DNA of 64,000 nt from an uncultured Poribacteria bacterium (GCA_951812525.1 OX638316.1:4520506-4584505), one strand, 5' to 3'. Positions 26,192 through 35,601 are shown, counted from the first letter of the stretch. Notes: generated from the sequence alone by a model not told the origin. A program made the numbers and translations.

Positions 26192-28696
26192 ATGAAAACA
26201 ACCTTAACGTTACTTATTTTTTTTACCATCTTTTCCATAAACACTTTTGCTCAAAATCCTCCGGACGCTGTCCTTGAAGGGCATACGGATATAATTGATC
26301 GCATAAAATTCAGCTCGGACGGGCGCACTCTCGCAACTGGTAGTAGAGATGGTACTATCCGCTTGTGGGATATAAAAGCTAGCAGACACTTACATACACT
26401 CGAAGGACATGAGAGCAGTATTAGGAGCATAGAATTCAGTCCAGATGGAAACACCTTCGCAAGTAGCGGTAGCAAAACCATCATCTTGTGGGATGTAGAT
26501 ACCGGCAGACACTTACGCACTCTTGAAGGACATACGGATAGTGTCAATGTCGTAGCATTTGGTCTAGAAGGTCGCACTCTCGCAAGTACCAGTAATGACG
26601 ACACTATCCGCTTGTGGAGTGTAGATACCGGTAGACATTTACATACGCTCATACCTGATACTCCTGTCAGGCGCATAGCGATCAGTCCGGATGGGCGTAT
26701 CCTTGTAGGTTGGGGTTGGAACAGATTCCGTGGGGGCGGGATACATTTGTGGAATACAGAAACAGGCAAACACCTAAACTACATCGTCCCTCGTGAAATT
26801 AATAGTGTAGTGTTCAGTCCAGATGGGAAAATTCTCGCAAGCGCAAGCGCTGGTGAAACCATCATCTTGTCGGATATAGAAACCGGCAGACACTTACACA
26901 CGCTCAAAGGGCATTTGAACGAAATCAGTGGTATGATGTTCAGTCCGGATGGTCGCACTCTCGCAAGTATCAGTAGAGACGACACTACCCGCTTGTGGGA
27001 TGTAGATACCGGCAGACACTTACATACGCTCGAACATACACTCGAAGGAGGTTTCATCCCGAGCAGTAACATAATATTCAGTCCGGATGGAAACACCCTC
27101 ATAAGTAAGAGTGGGATTGCTCCCTTCCACCTGTGGGATGTAGAAATGGGAGAACTTCGAGGGACCCTCAAAGGGTATCCAAGGGGTGTTCTCAGTCCAG
27201 ATGGAAGTACTTTCGTAAATTATTTTGGAGGAGATATTCGACTGTGGAAGTTACCCGATACCCATGTTGGGATCACACCCGATATTGTGGTGTCTCCTAT
27301 TATTGGTGAACAACTCTCTATCAACGTGAGTATCTTTGGGGGCGAAAACATTGCGGCGTATGAGGTTAACGTGTTGTATGATGCCACTGCCCTTCGCTAC
27401 GTTTCAAGCATCAACGGCGATTATCTGCCCTCTGGTGCGTTTTTTGTACCCCCTGTTGTATCAAAGTATGTAGGACATAATAATAACAATGCAGTAAAAC
27501 TTGGCGCAACTTCTCTTACCGGGGTGAGTAATGGGGATGGTACGCTTGCGACTGTAACGTTTGAGGTGGTCAATGTCAAAGAATCCGTTATTAATACATT
27601 TGATGTAATCCTTACGGACAGCACAGGTGCAGTTTTACCACACTGGATTAATTACCAGACAAAAGTTACTGAACCGTCTCAGTTAACCTCTCCTGCGGTT
27701 GTCAACCTGACCCCCGCCTCGGTGATGTCATCGGCGATCGGTGAAAAAATGGATTTCAAGATTAATATCACGGAAGGTCAAAGCATAACGGACTATCAAA
27801 TGACCTTGCAATACGATAGAAAAGCACTTCAATTTTCCCTTGTAACTTGGAGTGATTATTTTAACGGCTATTATTCCCAGTATAGTTTTGATGCGAGTGG
27901 ATTGACGCTCCATACCACTTCTCGTGGTGGAGCTGTCAATGGTGCCGGTACACTTGCGACTGTAACGTTTGAAGTCATCGCTGTCAAGCCCTCAACCATC
28001 AGCATTTCTGGACACCTCGTTGCTCCGAACGGGGTTCGTTATATTCCTACCTTTGAAAATGCTAAGGTGATTCTGCCGACTCTCGGAGATGTCAACAGAG
28101 ATGGAACTGTCAATATCTTGGATTTAGTGTTGGTAGGCTCAAGTTTCGGGAGACGGGTACGAAATGATGGTAATCCAGCGGATGTGAATGAGGATGGGCT
28201 TGTCAACGTCGTGGACTTAGTTATAGTTGCTGGGGCGATTGGGGGCACGGCTGCACCTTCTTTACATCCACAGGTGCTGGCCGCGTTCACTACCTCTGAC
28301 GTACAACAGTGGCTCTCTCAAGCACAGCATGCGGAATTGAATGATGCAATCTCGCAAAGGGGTATCCGCTTCTTAGAACAACTCCTTGATGCATTGATTC
28401 CCAAAGAAACGGCACTGCTGGCAAACTATCCGAACCCGTTTAATCCAGAGACATGGATCCCATATCAACTTGCCAAAGATGCAGATGTGACACTGACCAT
28501 CTACGCCGTGAACGGACATGTTGTCCGGCGATTGGCACTTGGACATCAACCGGCGGGTATGTATCAGAACCGAAGCCGTGCAGCGTATTGGGATGGCAGA
28601 AACGCATTTGGTGAGACTGTGGCAAGTGGTGCGTATTTCTATACCCTTACCGCAGGTGATTTCACCGCTACACGAAAGATGATTATTGTGAAATAG
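26192..28696 (+). CDS. secreted WD40-cohesin-cohesin-dockerin protein
   Basis: The 834-aa protein has a signal peptide (ends NTFAQ). About eight WD40 blades follow (residues 25-355). Two cohesin-like domains come next (about 362-490 and 502-628; each has the GTLATVTFEV strand), then a dockerin with two calcium loops (VNRDGTVNILDL and VNEDGLVNVVDL, about 630-690). A short helical linker and a C-terminal FlgD/sorting-like module (NYPNPFNPETWIPYQL to the end) complete it. Having both cohesin and dockerin on one chain suggests assembly with itself or with the other dockerin proteins of this window. GAGGAG precedes the ATG. Export probably depends on the tail. Confidence 0.88.
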   Translation: MKTTLTLLIFFTIFSINTFAQNPPDAVLEGHTDIIDRIKFSSDGRTLATGSRDGTIRLWDIKASRHLHTLEGHESSIRSIEFSPDGNTFASSGSKTIILWDVDTGRHLRTLEGHTDSVNVVAFGLEGRTLASTSNDDTIRLWSVDTGRHLHTLIPDTPVRRIAISPDGRILVGWGWNRFRGGGIHLWNTETGKHLNYIVPREINSVVFSPDGKILASASAGETIILSDIETGRHLHTLKGHLNEISGMMFSPDGRTLASISRDDTTRLWDVDTGRHLHTLEHTLEGGFIPSSNIIFSPDGNTLISKSGIAPFHLWDVEMGELRGTLKGYPRGVLSPDGSTFVNYFGGDIRLWKLPDTHVGITPDIVVSPIIGEQLSINVSIFGGENIAAYEVNVLYDATALRYVSSINGDYLPSGAFFVPPVVSKYVGHNNNNAVKLGATSLTGVSNGDGTLATVTFEVVNVKESVINTFDVILTDSTGAVLPHWINYQTKVTEPSQLTSPAVVNLTPASVMSSAIGEKMDFKINITEGQSITDYQMTLQYDRKALQFSLVTWSDYFNGYYSQYSFDASGLTLHTTSRGGAVNGAGTLATVTFEVIAVKPSTISISGHLVAPNGVRYIPTFENAKVILPTLGDVNRDGTVNILDLVLVGSSFGRRVRNDGNPADVNEDGLVNVVDLVIVAGAIGGTAAPSLHPQVLAAFTTSDVQQWLSQAQHAELNDAISQRGIRFLEQLLDALIPKETALLANYPNPFNPETWIPYQLAKDADVTLTIYAVNGHVVRRLALGHQPAGMYQNRSRAAYWDGRNAFGETVASGAYFYTLTAGDFTATRKMIIVK

Positions 28697-28766
28697 GTAT
28701 AGTGTATAGGTAGAAATGGGGTCAATTGATGCCATAATTCATAATTTATTGAAAAGGAGATACAAA

Positions 28767-29735
28767 TTGAAACGTATACTACTTTTTATCGCATGTGTTA
28801 GCACAATCCTTCTCACAGGATGCAGCGAGACAGAAGAAACAACAATGTTAGGATCAGTGGATAGTAGCGCACTCAACACGGTCGGAAAAATGAAAAAACC
28901 TGAGCATATAGACGCTCCAGCGGCACCACAGATGCCAGGCGTAGGGACACCAAGCGTCACAGGAGTCAGCTACTACAGCGATGCGAGACTCACCAAACCG
29001 CTTAGCGGCACAATAAAGCAAGGGAAAACTATCTACACCAAGGTAGTGTTCTCAGAACCCATGAAGCACACCGCATCGGATGAGAAAAACGCCCGACCGA
29101 TACTCAGTTTCCTGATAGACGGTAAGGCAACTCGATACCGCATCAAGCCACACAGGACTTCAGGTAAGAACTTCCAAAGTGGCGATTGCAAACCTTTAGG
29201 GAACGGCACTGACGATTACATCTGCAAGTACACCGTACAGGCAGATGATGCAGGTATGTTCAGCTTAAAAGTCGGTAAGTTCAGCATGGACTCAAACGGC
29301 AATACGCTTGCTAACACTTATACACATGAGACAACGCTGCAACTCGGACAGCAGACAGCACCGACTGTTGACTACTACAAGATAGTTGATGCCGGATTGG
29401 AAAGAGCCCATAAAGAGTTGGTCAAGTTCCGAGTGAAATACGACACACCCCTAGAATTCCTTGAAGCCGAGGCAGAATTTCTTGGTGCAGATATCTTTGA
29501 AAAAGATTACAGGCATTGGGTGATAGAGCAAGAATTCGACATAACATGGAACTGGGAACTTGATTCTAAAACCGCAGGAATCTATCGTAGAGCCAAGGGA
29601 CTGAATGAGGATGCCGCGGTATATCCTGAAATGACTACAAGGGAGTACATAAAACTCCGCCTTGAGTTTCCAGAAGAAACTGATGAAGAAATCCTGGAAC
29701 GTTACAAAACCCTGGCGGAAGAGGGTGTAATTTAG
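28767..29735 (+). CDS. lipoprotein with Ig-like N-terminal part
   Basis: The 322-aa protein has a lipoprotein signal (STILLTGCS). The first half is rich in short strands (VTGVSYYSDARLTKPLSGTI, YTKVVFSEPMKH), resembling bacterial Ig-like surface domains. The second half is charged and helical (EFLEAEAEFLGADIFEKDY). TTG 28767 was chosen as the start because AAAGGAG lies upstream and the signal peptide begins there. Function unknown. It follows the cohesin protein by 70 bp. Confidence 0.7.
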   Translation: MKRILLFIACVSTILLTGCSETEETTMLGSVDSSALNTVGKMKKPEHIDAPAAPQMPGVGTPSVTGVSYYSDARLTKPLSGTIKQGKTIYTKVVFSEPMKHTASDEKNARPILSFLIDGKATRYRIKPHRTSGKNFQSGDCKPLGNGTDDYICKYTVQADDAGMFSLKVGKFSMDSNGNTLANTYTHETTLQLGQQTAPTVDYYKIVDAGLERAHKELVKFRVKYDTPLEFLEAEAEFLGADIFEKDYRHWVIEQEFDITWNWELDSKTAGIYRRAKGLNEDAAVYPEMTTREYIKLRLEFPEETDEEILERYKTLAEEGVI

Positions 29736-29865
29736 AGCCTCCACAATTAATAGTAAAGAGACTTCTCCAAATCCATTGACTGGCATGATGGTTTTACAAG
29801 ACTTGATTACACTGTCATTTCCTGATTTTGTAATGTATGTTGCCGAGAAGATTAAAGTATCACTC

Positions 29866-30297
29866 CATGCGGCGGATGTCAACGGTGATGGTGTGGTGAA
29901 TATCGTGGATTTGACGTTGGTTGCGGGAGCGATCAGTAATGCCGCAGCCGCGCCATCAGTCTGGGGTCACGATTTGGAAATCGCTCCTACAAGAAAGCAA
30001 GTAGAGCAGTGGCTGCGTGAGGCACAGCAAGTCAATCTGACAGATGCGAGGTTTCAGCGTGGGATTCTGATATTAGAGCAACTTCTCGCCTCCTTGACTC
30101 CAAAAGAGACAGCACTCTTGCCGAACTATCCGAATCTGTTCAACCCAGAGACCTGGATCCTGTATCAGTTGTCAGAGCCCGTCGATGTGACGCTGAGATC
30201 TATTGTATAGACGGGAGAGTCGTGCGACATGGTCTACTTTTATACACTCACCGCAGGAGAATTCACTGCTACTCGGAAAATGTTGATAACGAAGTAA
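29866..30297 (+). pseudogene. relic of dockerin plus C-terminal module
   Basis: The frame reads AADVNGDGVVNIVDLTLVAG, then the linker and the tail motif (NYPNLFNPETWILYQL). It stops early after SEPVDVTLRSIV at a TAG (30208-30210). Past a deletion the end of the module (YFYTLTAGEFTATRKMLITK) resumes in another frame and closes at 30297. DNA identity with 41690-42206 is very high in the shared part. All upstream domains are missing. Confidence 0.85.
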
Positions 30298-30399
30298 TTT
30301 GGAAAATGCTCATACTAAACGAGGTTCCTAGCGTTTTTACCCGATCACTGTCTCGAATCTATGCATTCTATCGCGACTACCCGTCTCTGAATCGTGTGA

Positions 30400-30443
30400 T
30401 AGCACCGAGTTATTGAGAGTCCACAGATAACTGTCGAGGAACT
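30400..30443. repeat. 44-bp repeat shared with 23214-23257
   Basis: This is the second copy of the TAGCACCGAGTT...CAGATAACTGTCGAG stretch. In one frame it continues as ESPQITVEELAGNMQQTP. Confidence 0.6.
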
Positions 30444-30560
30444 CGCCGGGAACATGCAACAAACACCGATGACATCCTTGAGTAGATCTTTGTTAATATC
30501 CGAGCGAGGTGAGAAAAAACAATGATCATGTCTCGAACATGGAGGATTAAAGATTGACTT

Positions 30561-30730
30561 ATTGAGGCTGTTCGGCAGATTTATGGGGAAACCGCCAGAG
30601 TAGGTCTTTTTCTTATTCAAGAATATCAGCGAATGTCAAAGAAGTTCCAATCCTATTATACGTTTTGGAGGTCGCTGACAGTTTTCGGTGTGATCGCTAT
30701 TTTTTATCTGTTTAGATCCGCAAGCCAATA
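30561..30730 (+). pseudogene. 3' relic of the 121-aa membrane protein gene
   Basis: The DNA from TTTATGGGGAAACCGCCAGAG to the bases after GATCCGCAAGCC aligns base by base with 33180-33335, with several frame-breaking changes. The 5' half of the gene is absent. Confidence 0.75.
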
Positions 30731-30741
30731 AGGAAAATCCT

Positions 30742-31064
30742 ATGAAAGGTCATACATTGTTTTTTATTTTCGTTTCAGCAATTTTAGTGTTATTCGGTTG
30801 TGGTGTAGAAGTGCCAAGCGAATCCGGTGAAGAAGTGGTCTCGGACAAATGGATCGACCCGAAAGATATTGGAAAAGAATACCGAGTTAAAATTGAAGAT
30901 ATTAAGGCTAGTGACACTGTTTTCTTTCTGATGGAGAAAGACATACGGTAAGAAATGGGAATCTTATTGAATCCAAAGACGATGGCACTGTTGTTCTTCA
31001 TATTCTTGAGTCAATACCTGATCCAAATAGACCTAATGTTTTTTCTGACTGTATAGTCTTTTGA
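30742..31064 (+). pseudogene. small lipoprotein gene broken by a frameshift
   Basis: From ATG 30742 the frame gives a lipoprotein signal (SAILVLFGCG) and 69 residues ending at TAA 30949-30951. Shifting frame near 30930 restores sense (HTVRNGNLIESKDDGTVVLH ... PNVFSDCIVF) to a TGA at 31062. The original product was probably about 105 aa. The signal peptide closely resembles that of the minus-strand relic at 48342. Confidence 0.65.
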
Positions 31065-31219
31065 CTCTCACCAGTTGTTCGGATACACCGTATACGGGTT
31101 CAATGTTCAGTCCTACGGATGTAGACAGATATATCGTTAAGTCTAATGAATATTCAAAGAAAAGGAGCAGACATTTCACCCTTACTTTTTGTAGGGACCT
31201 ATGTCCGAAAAGTAATCCT

Positions 31220-31720
31220 ATGAAACTTCGAAGGTCAGAGCCACTTGTGCGGGGTTGGCAGAAAAAAGGCGTTGAAATCCGATTCTTTACGATGCTATTG
31301 TGCGGGGTGGTGGCGTTTTTCGGGTGTGCCGATGGGAGAAAAAAGACGACGACTGCTGAAATCTCAGCACGCTTCAAAAACTATGCGAAGTTAAAACAGA
31401 ACGATCCAGTGGGTGCCCGCGGTGAACTCTATGCTGCGGCATATCTACTCCACAAGGGACACCCGAAGTCTAAACTTTGGGCAGAAAAAGTCTACGAGAT
31501 GGATAGCACGGGGAAGGTGAGTTTCTCGGAGTTGCTTGCCTATGAGGTACTGCTATTCGAAATTGCCACCGACAACGGTGCGCCCAAAGAAGTCTTAAAG
31601 AAACACCAAGAGGTCATCAAAGCGACACGACAGCAGATTGAAACTCTCAAAGCCGAAGGTAAAGACCCCGAAGCAGTCTGGACCCAAGCGTATTCATTTG
31701 ATTTTTCTCCAGATCTCTAA
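31220..31720 (+). CDS. putative lipoprotein, helical
   Basis: A 166-aa protein with a long basic N-terminus and a hydrophobic stretch ending MLLCGVVAFFGCADG, a plausible lipobox. The rest is helical and charged (ISARFKNYAKLKQNDPVGAR, KEVLKKHQEVIKATRQQ). ATG 31220 was taken as start; ATG 31292 is possible and gives a shorter signal peptide. The open frame extends further upstream to 31061 without a convincing start. No family recognised. Confidence 0.5.
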   Translation: MKLRRSEPLVRGWQKKGVEIRFFTMLLCGVVAFFGCADGRKKTTTAEISARFKNYAKLKQNDPVGARGELYAAAYLLHKGHPKSKLWAEKVYEMDSTGKVSFSELLAYEVLLFEIATDNGAPKEVLKKHQEVIKATRQQIETLKAEGKDPEAVWTQAYSFDFSPDL

Positions 31721-31775
31721 CCTTGATGACGATTAATGTTGAGAAGCCGATGAACCAGAATTCAAGAGAATCGTA

Positions 31776-32006
31776 ATGGAATTTAAACGAATGATAATAC
31801 AACGCAAAGCTGAGCTAGGGTCAATCATATTCCGGAGGCGATTTCTGAGGTTAATCGTTTTTATAGCGACTTTGATTCTTGCGTTTGCTAAGACATCGGC
31901 TTGTCGCAATACGGAAGATCCTGAGGAACCTTTATCGATCAAATCGAGCAAGCGCGATTCAATTACTATCACCAGTCGTGGGCATGGATGTGCACAATCT
32001 GAGTGA
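31776..32006 (+). CDS. possible small membrane protein, doubtful
   Basis: A 76-codon frame with one hydrophobic stretch (LRLIVFIATLILAFAKTSAC) preceded by AAGAGA. The C-terminal part shows no protein-like character, and the region downstream (to 32300) looks like decayed DNA, so this may be a broken gene. Confidence 0.25.
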   Translation: MEFKRMIIQRKAELGSIIFRRRFLRLIVFIATLILAFAKTSACRNTEDPEEPLSIKSSKRDSITITSRGHGCAQSE

Positions 32007-32319
32007 TCCGCTCAAGGTTGATGGTTATGTTGTTGATAACTTGGAGTGTCTGTTGAGAAACTCGCTGATCAGCACGCTGTAAACACGGACGAATCTATGT
32101 TTCGATCATGACGAATAGACCCGCACGCTGATTTACGGGCGCGATTTTGCCTTCCGTTCTTTTCTCCAAGTGGTCTGTCGGGAATGTGCATTTAACATTG
32201 TTAGCAGCAATGACTCGCTTTGCAGGTTGTGCGGGCTCCAAAAACAACCTGCATTTACAACTAACTGCAGGTGTAGGATTCATCTCTGAATAATGGTTGC
32301 TGATTGCCAATCATCTTAT
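32007..32319. other. decayed DNA, nothing assignable
   Basis: Short open stretches in several frames (for example VHNLSDPLKVDGYVVDNLEC) suggest former coding sequence, but no family could be recognised. Confidence 0.3.
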
Positions 32320-32349
32320 GGGAACAGATTTGATACCCTGTCTGTTCCC
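32320..32349. repeat. 30-bp hairpin repeat, copy 2
   Basis: GGGAACAGAT, the same TTGATACCCT loop, and GTCTGTTCCC differ from copy 1 at 23600 by one base, which leaves a G-T pair at the loop end. Confidence 0.7.
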
Positions 32350-32356
32350 ACCTTAT

Positions 32357-32388
32357 GGGGGAGTTTTCCCTTTGCCCGGTACTCCCCC
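32357..32388. repeat. second hairpin beside the repeat
   Basis: GGGGGAGT and ACTCCCCC form a perfect 8-bp stem over a 16-base loop, 7 bases after the hairpin repeat. There is no T-tract. Confidence 0.5.
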
Positions 32389-32535
32389 GTCCATCTTCCG
32401 GAAGGTGTGGACAGCTGCTTATTTTATATAGCTCGAACAGAAACCATATAACGAGATCATGCGAAATACACACCGACGCACAGCAGGAAGTTACAGGAAA
32501 ACGTCTTTCAGATACTCGGACAACCAAGTGCACCT

Positions 32536-32712
32536 AATGGGAGAGCTTTATTGAATGAAAAACCAACCCTTTATAAAAGTGGGTCCCCAATTAACGTTCG
32601 ACCCTTATGCGTGCTCTGGCAGATCTCCAGGATTCGGGGCTTGTCAAACGTAAAAACACGCACCTTTGAGTTGCTTCATATAACACCGTATGATCCCAAC
32701 GAAAAGGTGTGA
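32536..32712 (+). pseudogene. internally deleted relic of the 90/209-aa cassette
   Basis: Bases 32540-32565 (GGGAGAGCTTTATTGAATGA) match the end of the 90-aa gene and its ATGA overlap. Then MKNQPFIKVGPQLTF matches the start of the 209-aa protein. The sequence then jumps to a match with its last 40 codons (LMRALADLQDSG ... FELLHITPYDPNEKV) ending at TGA 32710. About 450 bp are missing and the frame is lost. Confidence 0.85.
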
Positions 32713-32815
32713 CTGTGGATAATCGAGGTCGCTATTTCAAACCCGGTATCACGATTTCTAAAATGATACACATCAATAGAAGCAATCCACGTGGGACAAC
32801 AGAAACAATCTTAGT

Positions 32816-32899
32816 GAATCCGTTGCAAGTGGGGTGTATTTCTACACACTCACAGCAGGAGAATTCGCGGCTACACGGAAAATGTTGATACGCAAGTAA
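32816..32899 (+). pseudogene. orphan end of the C-terminal module
   Basis: ESVASGVYFYTLTAGEFAAT followed by RKMLIRK and a stop is the last 27 residues of the sorting-like tail, with no gene body before it. Confidence 0.85.
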
Positions 32900-32965
32900 T
32901 TGTGGGGATACGCCTCGCAACGTTAGAGCTACTGACGATAACAACTCAAAAAAGGAGAAAACCCT

Positions 32966-33331
32966 ATGAAAATACTCGCTTGTCTATTGATTTTGGCAAC
33001 CTTGCTCACCATACTACCCAAACCCACCCAAGCCAGTATCTCTGCCAGAGCGATCCAAGACGCTAGAAATGATGCCGAAAGAGAGATAAACAAAGAACTC
33101 TGGTTTATGGTTGGCTGTTGTCTTAGCGGTCTTGGCTACACGATTGCTTTTCTGACAACACCAGAGTTACCTGTCCAAAGATTTATGGGTCAACCGCCAG
33201 AATACGTCTTTTTCTATATCGGAGAATATGAGCGAAAGGCGAAGAGACTCCGAGCCTATTACACGTTTTGGGGATCGCTGGCAGGTTTCGGAGCACTCGT
33301 TATTTTTTCTCTGTTTAGAGCCGCAAGTTGA
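32966..33331 (+). CDS. small membrane protein, 121 aa
   Basis: It has a signal peptide (MKILACLLILATLLTI, cleavage near TQASIS) and two hydrophobic helices (ELWFMVGCCLSGLGYTIAFL and FWGSLAGFGALVIFSLF) separated by a charged loop. No family recognised. AAAGGAG precedes the ATG. Two decayed copies are at 23653 and 30561, so this is the only intact member of a local family. Confidence 0.65.
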   Translation: MKILACLLILATLLTILPKPTQASISARAIQDARNDAEREINKELWFMVGCCLSGLGYTIAFLTTPELPVQRFMGQPPEYVFFYIGEYERKAKRLRAYYTFWGSLAGFGALVIFSLFRAAS

Positions 33332-33373
33332 TACGGAAAATGTTAATAAGAAAATACAAAGAGAAATTTGTTC

Positions 33374-33690
33374 ATGAGAAACACGTTTTCCCTGATTCTA
33401 ACTGTGCTTTTGGTGATATTTACTTTTCACCAAAAACACTTGTCCAAAATTCACCGCAGTGGCACCTACCGGAAGGGGTGAAAGCCGGTCTTGGTAAAGG
33501 CAGAATTAATGAAATACAGCATTCCCCAGATGGAACACGTATGGCAGTTGCGAGCGGTACAGGTATTTGGCTTTACGACGCATGGACAGGTGAAGAACGC
33601 GATCTACTTATTGGACATACGTCTGTGGTCAGTAGCATATCGTATAGTCCAGATGGTAGGACGCTGGCATGCGGGGTCCGGTTCTCATAA
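33374..33690 (+). pseudogene. head of a WD40 gene, frameshifted and truncated
   Basis: MRNTFSLILTVLLVIFTFHQ from ATG 33374 is the signal peptide of the WD40 proteins at 37668 and 39669. After a frameshift near 33440 the next part (WHLPEGVKAGLGKGRINE, then two blades) continues in another frame. It ends at GRTLACG where unrelated sequence begins. Directly upstream, RKMLIRK in frame from 33334 looks like another tail fragment. Confidence 0.8.
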
Positions 33691-33741
33691 AGCGACACTT
33701 ACCGGAGATAACAATACGGTTGATATCGTTGTTGTTTCTAT

Positions 33742-33867
33742 GCTGGAGATGGATTTGCTGAGGGTGAACTCGCCACCCTTAATACCATTTATGATCGCGC
33801 AAAACGGATGGGACTTGAAACTTGCCCGGTTGAGATTGCCCCGCTGCTTAAAGGAGAAATTAGATGA
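33742..33867 (+). pseudogene. short coding fragment before lipoprotein gene
   Basis: The frame AGDGFAEGELATLNTIYDRA continues KRMGLETCPVEIAPLLKGEI and stops at 33865, overlapping the next start. It looks like the C-terminus of a real protein that I cannot name; no start is attached. Confidence 0.4.
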
Positions 33868-34583
33868 AACTCTTCTTACAATTTTGTACGGCGGCGTTAG
33901 CCTGCATAATGACAGCTGCTTGCGCCGTCCATGTAGAACCTGAATCGCCACGCGCGATTATCACTTTTGACTACTCACCTCCAGAAACTATGCCCGGGTC
34001 AGCCAATCTTACATTCGCTGTTGTTGGCGCAGAGATAGTTGGAGGTAAACGCGGAACACCTATTCCGCTTTTTAAAACCTTTGCAAGCAATATGACGAAA
34101 GACTTTGGAGAGATACTAACTGCCCGTGGCTTTAGTGTCAAAGGTCCTTTTCAAGACTACGACATTATGACTTACACCGATAAAGAGGGAGCCGATCTTA
34201 TCCTCACAGCTGAAGTCGAATTTAGTTCAGATACAACGCAAATCAGACCTTCAAGTATTGGAAGGCTAAATGGATCAATAATAGTGACTTGTCATGTCAA
34301 CCTTGTTGCTTATGAGAGCCTAACGAGGAATCGTCTATGGACAAAGAGTGTAGCGATTACACCGATAACGGTGGAACTCATCTCCAGAAAGACGTATCCA
34401 AATGGTGCGAGTTTGGCGACCCTGCTGGTAAATGAGAACAAATTCCACAATGACGTTGGTCGCGCGCTTGAGGGCCAATATACCGAAGTTTTGAACCGGA
34501 TTTACGGTTACATTGAACCGGAGTCCATGACCATTGTAGGTGAGGCTGCGAAAAAACTGAGGAATCAGAAAATCGCACAATAG
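33864..34583 (+). CDS. lipoprotein, possibly HpaA-like, first of tandem pair
   Basis: A 239-aa protein with a lipoprotein signal (IMTAACAV). The body (ANLTFAVVGAEI, FASNMTKDFGEILTARGFSV, GADLILTAEVEF, and FHNDVGRALEGQYTEVLNRI near the end) has the layout of the HpaA family of surface lipoproteins: an early strand, a helix before GF.V, a strand set, and a C-terminal helix. That assignment is tentative. The next gene encodes a related protein of 291 aa. AAAGGAG precedes the ATG. Confidence 0.6.
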   Translation: MKLFLQFCTAALACIMTAACAVHVEPESPRAIITFDYSPPETMPGSANLTFAVVGAEIVGGKRGTPIPLFKTFASNMTKDFGEILTARGFSVKGPFQDYDIMTYTDKEGADLILTAEVEFSSDTTQIRPSSIGRLNGSIIVTCHVNLVAYESLTRNRLWTKSVAITPITVELISRKTYPNGASLATLLVNENKFHNDVGRALEGQYTEVLNRIYGYIEPESMTIVGEAAKKLRNQKIAQ

Positions 34584-34688
34584 TCTCTGCAAACCGTTCA
34601 TTACGTCGCTAATTTTGGGGAAGATCTTGAAAAATCCAACTTTAGCGAATAGTTTGATTCAATTGAATTATAGAAGGAGATTTTTTAA

Positions 34689-35564
34689 ATGAGATATTTT
34701 TTGCCATTTTTCATCTGTGTTGTTGCTTTTGCAGGTTGTGGAAGTTTACCGGCTATGCCACCGCGAGAACCTATTACGTTCGACTATGCTCCTACAACAG
34801 AAGCTTCCGCAGGTTCTGCCGAGGTCACGTTTGTCATTGTTGGCACCCAATTAGCAAAGCCTGCCCAGCAAAATACTGTACAAACACTTACGAATGTTCA
34901 GGTACCTCTTTTTGATGACTTCGCGAACGCTATGACTAATGACTTTATGGAAGTCCTGAACGCGCGAGGCTATGGTGTAACAGGACCTTACAAAACGTAT
35001 GGTGAAATAATTCATCCAGTTAAGGAAGGAAACGATTTACTTCTCACAGCCGAAGTGAGCTTTATAACGAATAGGCGGGACATACGGCTTGGAAAAAGAA
35101 GCTCTGTTATGAGTAACTGCCTTTCTCCTACAACGACTGTATACTACACACTCGTAGGTTCCGTGAGCGTTATATGCGATGTCAAACTTGTACTGTCTGA
35201 ATGTCTGACGAATGAACCGATGTGGACGAAGAATGTAACCTTAGATCCTTTCGAGGTGCAGATGAATTCCACATACCCCTCCTATACATCATCAGACTTG
35301 ACTTCATTGGCTGTTCAATATGGGAAAATACAGGTGGCAAGACTGACATCAATTTCTGAAGATACGTATAACACACGAGTTTTTCCGAATTGCCCGATAA
35401 GCGTTTTTTTAGAAAAAGATAACGAGTTCCACTCTGACCTCGGTCGCGCTCTTAAAACGCAGTATAAGGAGGTACTCGGTGTTGTCTACACGTATTTAGA
35501 TCCGAGAGAAATGACGATTGTGAAGAATCAAGCCGTGGAACTGCGGAAGAGAAAGGTCTATTAG
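34689..35564 (+). CDS. lipoprotein, possibly HpaA-like, second of tandem pair
   Basis: A 291-aa protein with a lipoprotein signal (VVAFAGCGS). It shares with the previous protein the blocks ITFDYAP, FANAMTNDFMEVLNARGYGV, NDLLLTAEVSF, FHSDLGRALKTQYKEVL and EMTIV near the end, so the two are tandem paralogues. The extra length is an insert in the second half (about residues 205-245). AAGGAG precedes the ATG and a strong terminator follows, closing the pair as a unit. Confidence 0.62.
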   Translation: MRYFLPFFICVVAFAGCGSLPAMPPREPITFDYAPTTEASAGSAEVTFVIVGTQLAKPAQQNTVQTLTNVQVPLFDDFANAMTNDFMEVLNARGYGVTGPYKTYGEIIHPVKEGNDLLLTAEVSFITNRRDIRLGKRSSVMSNCLSPTTTVYYTLVGSVSVICDVKLVLSECLTNEPMWTKNVTLDPFEVQMNSTYPSYTSSDLTSLAVQYGKIQVARLTSISEDTYNTRVFPNCPISVFLEKDNEFHSDLGRALKTQYKEVLGVVYTYLDPREMTIVKNQAVELRKRKVY

Positions 35565-35601
35565 TTAAGCCCAATGCTTTGTTCCGTAACATTAACCTGT
35601 A

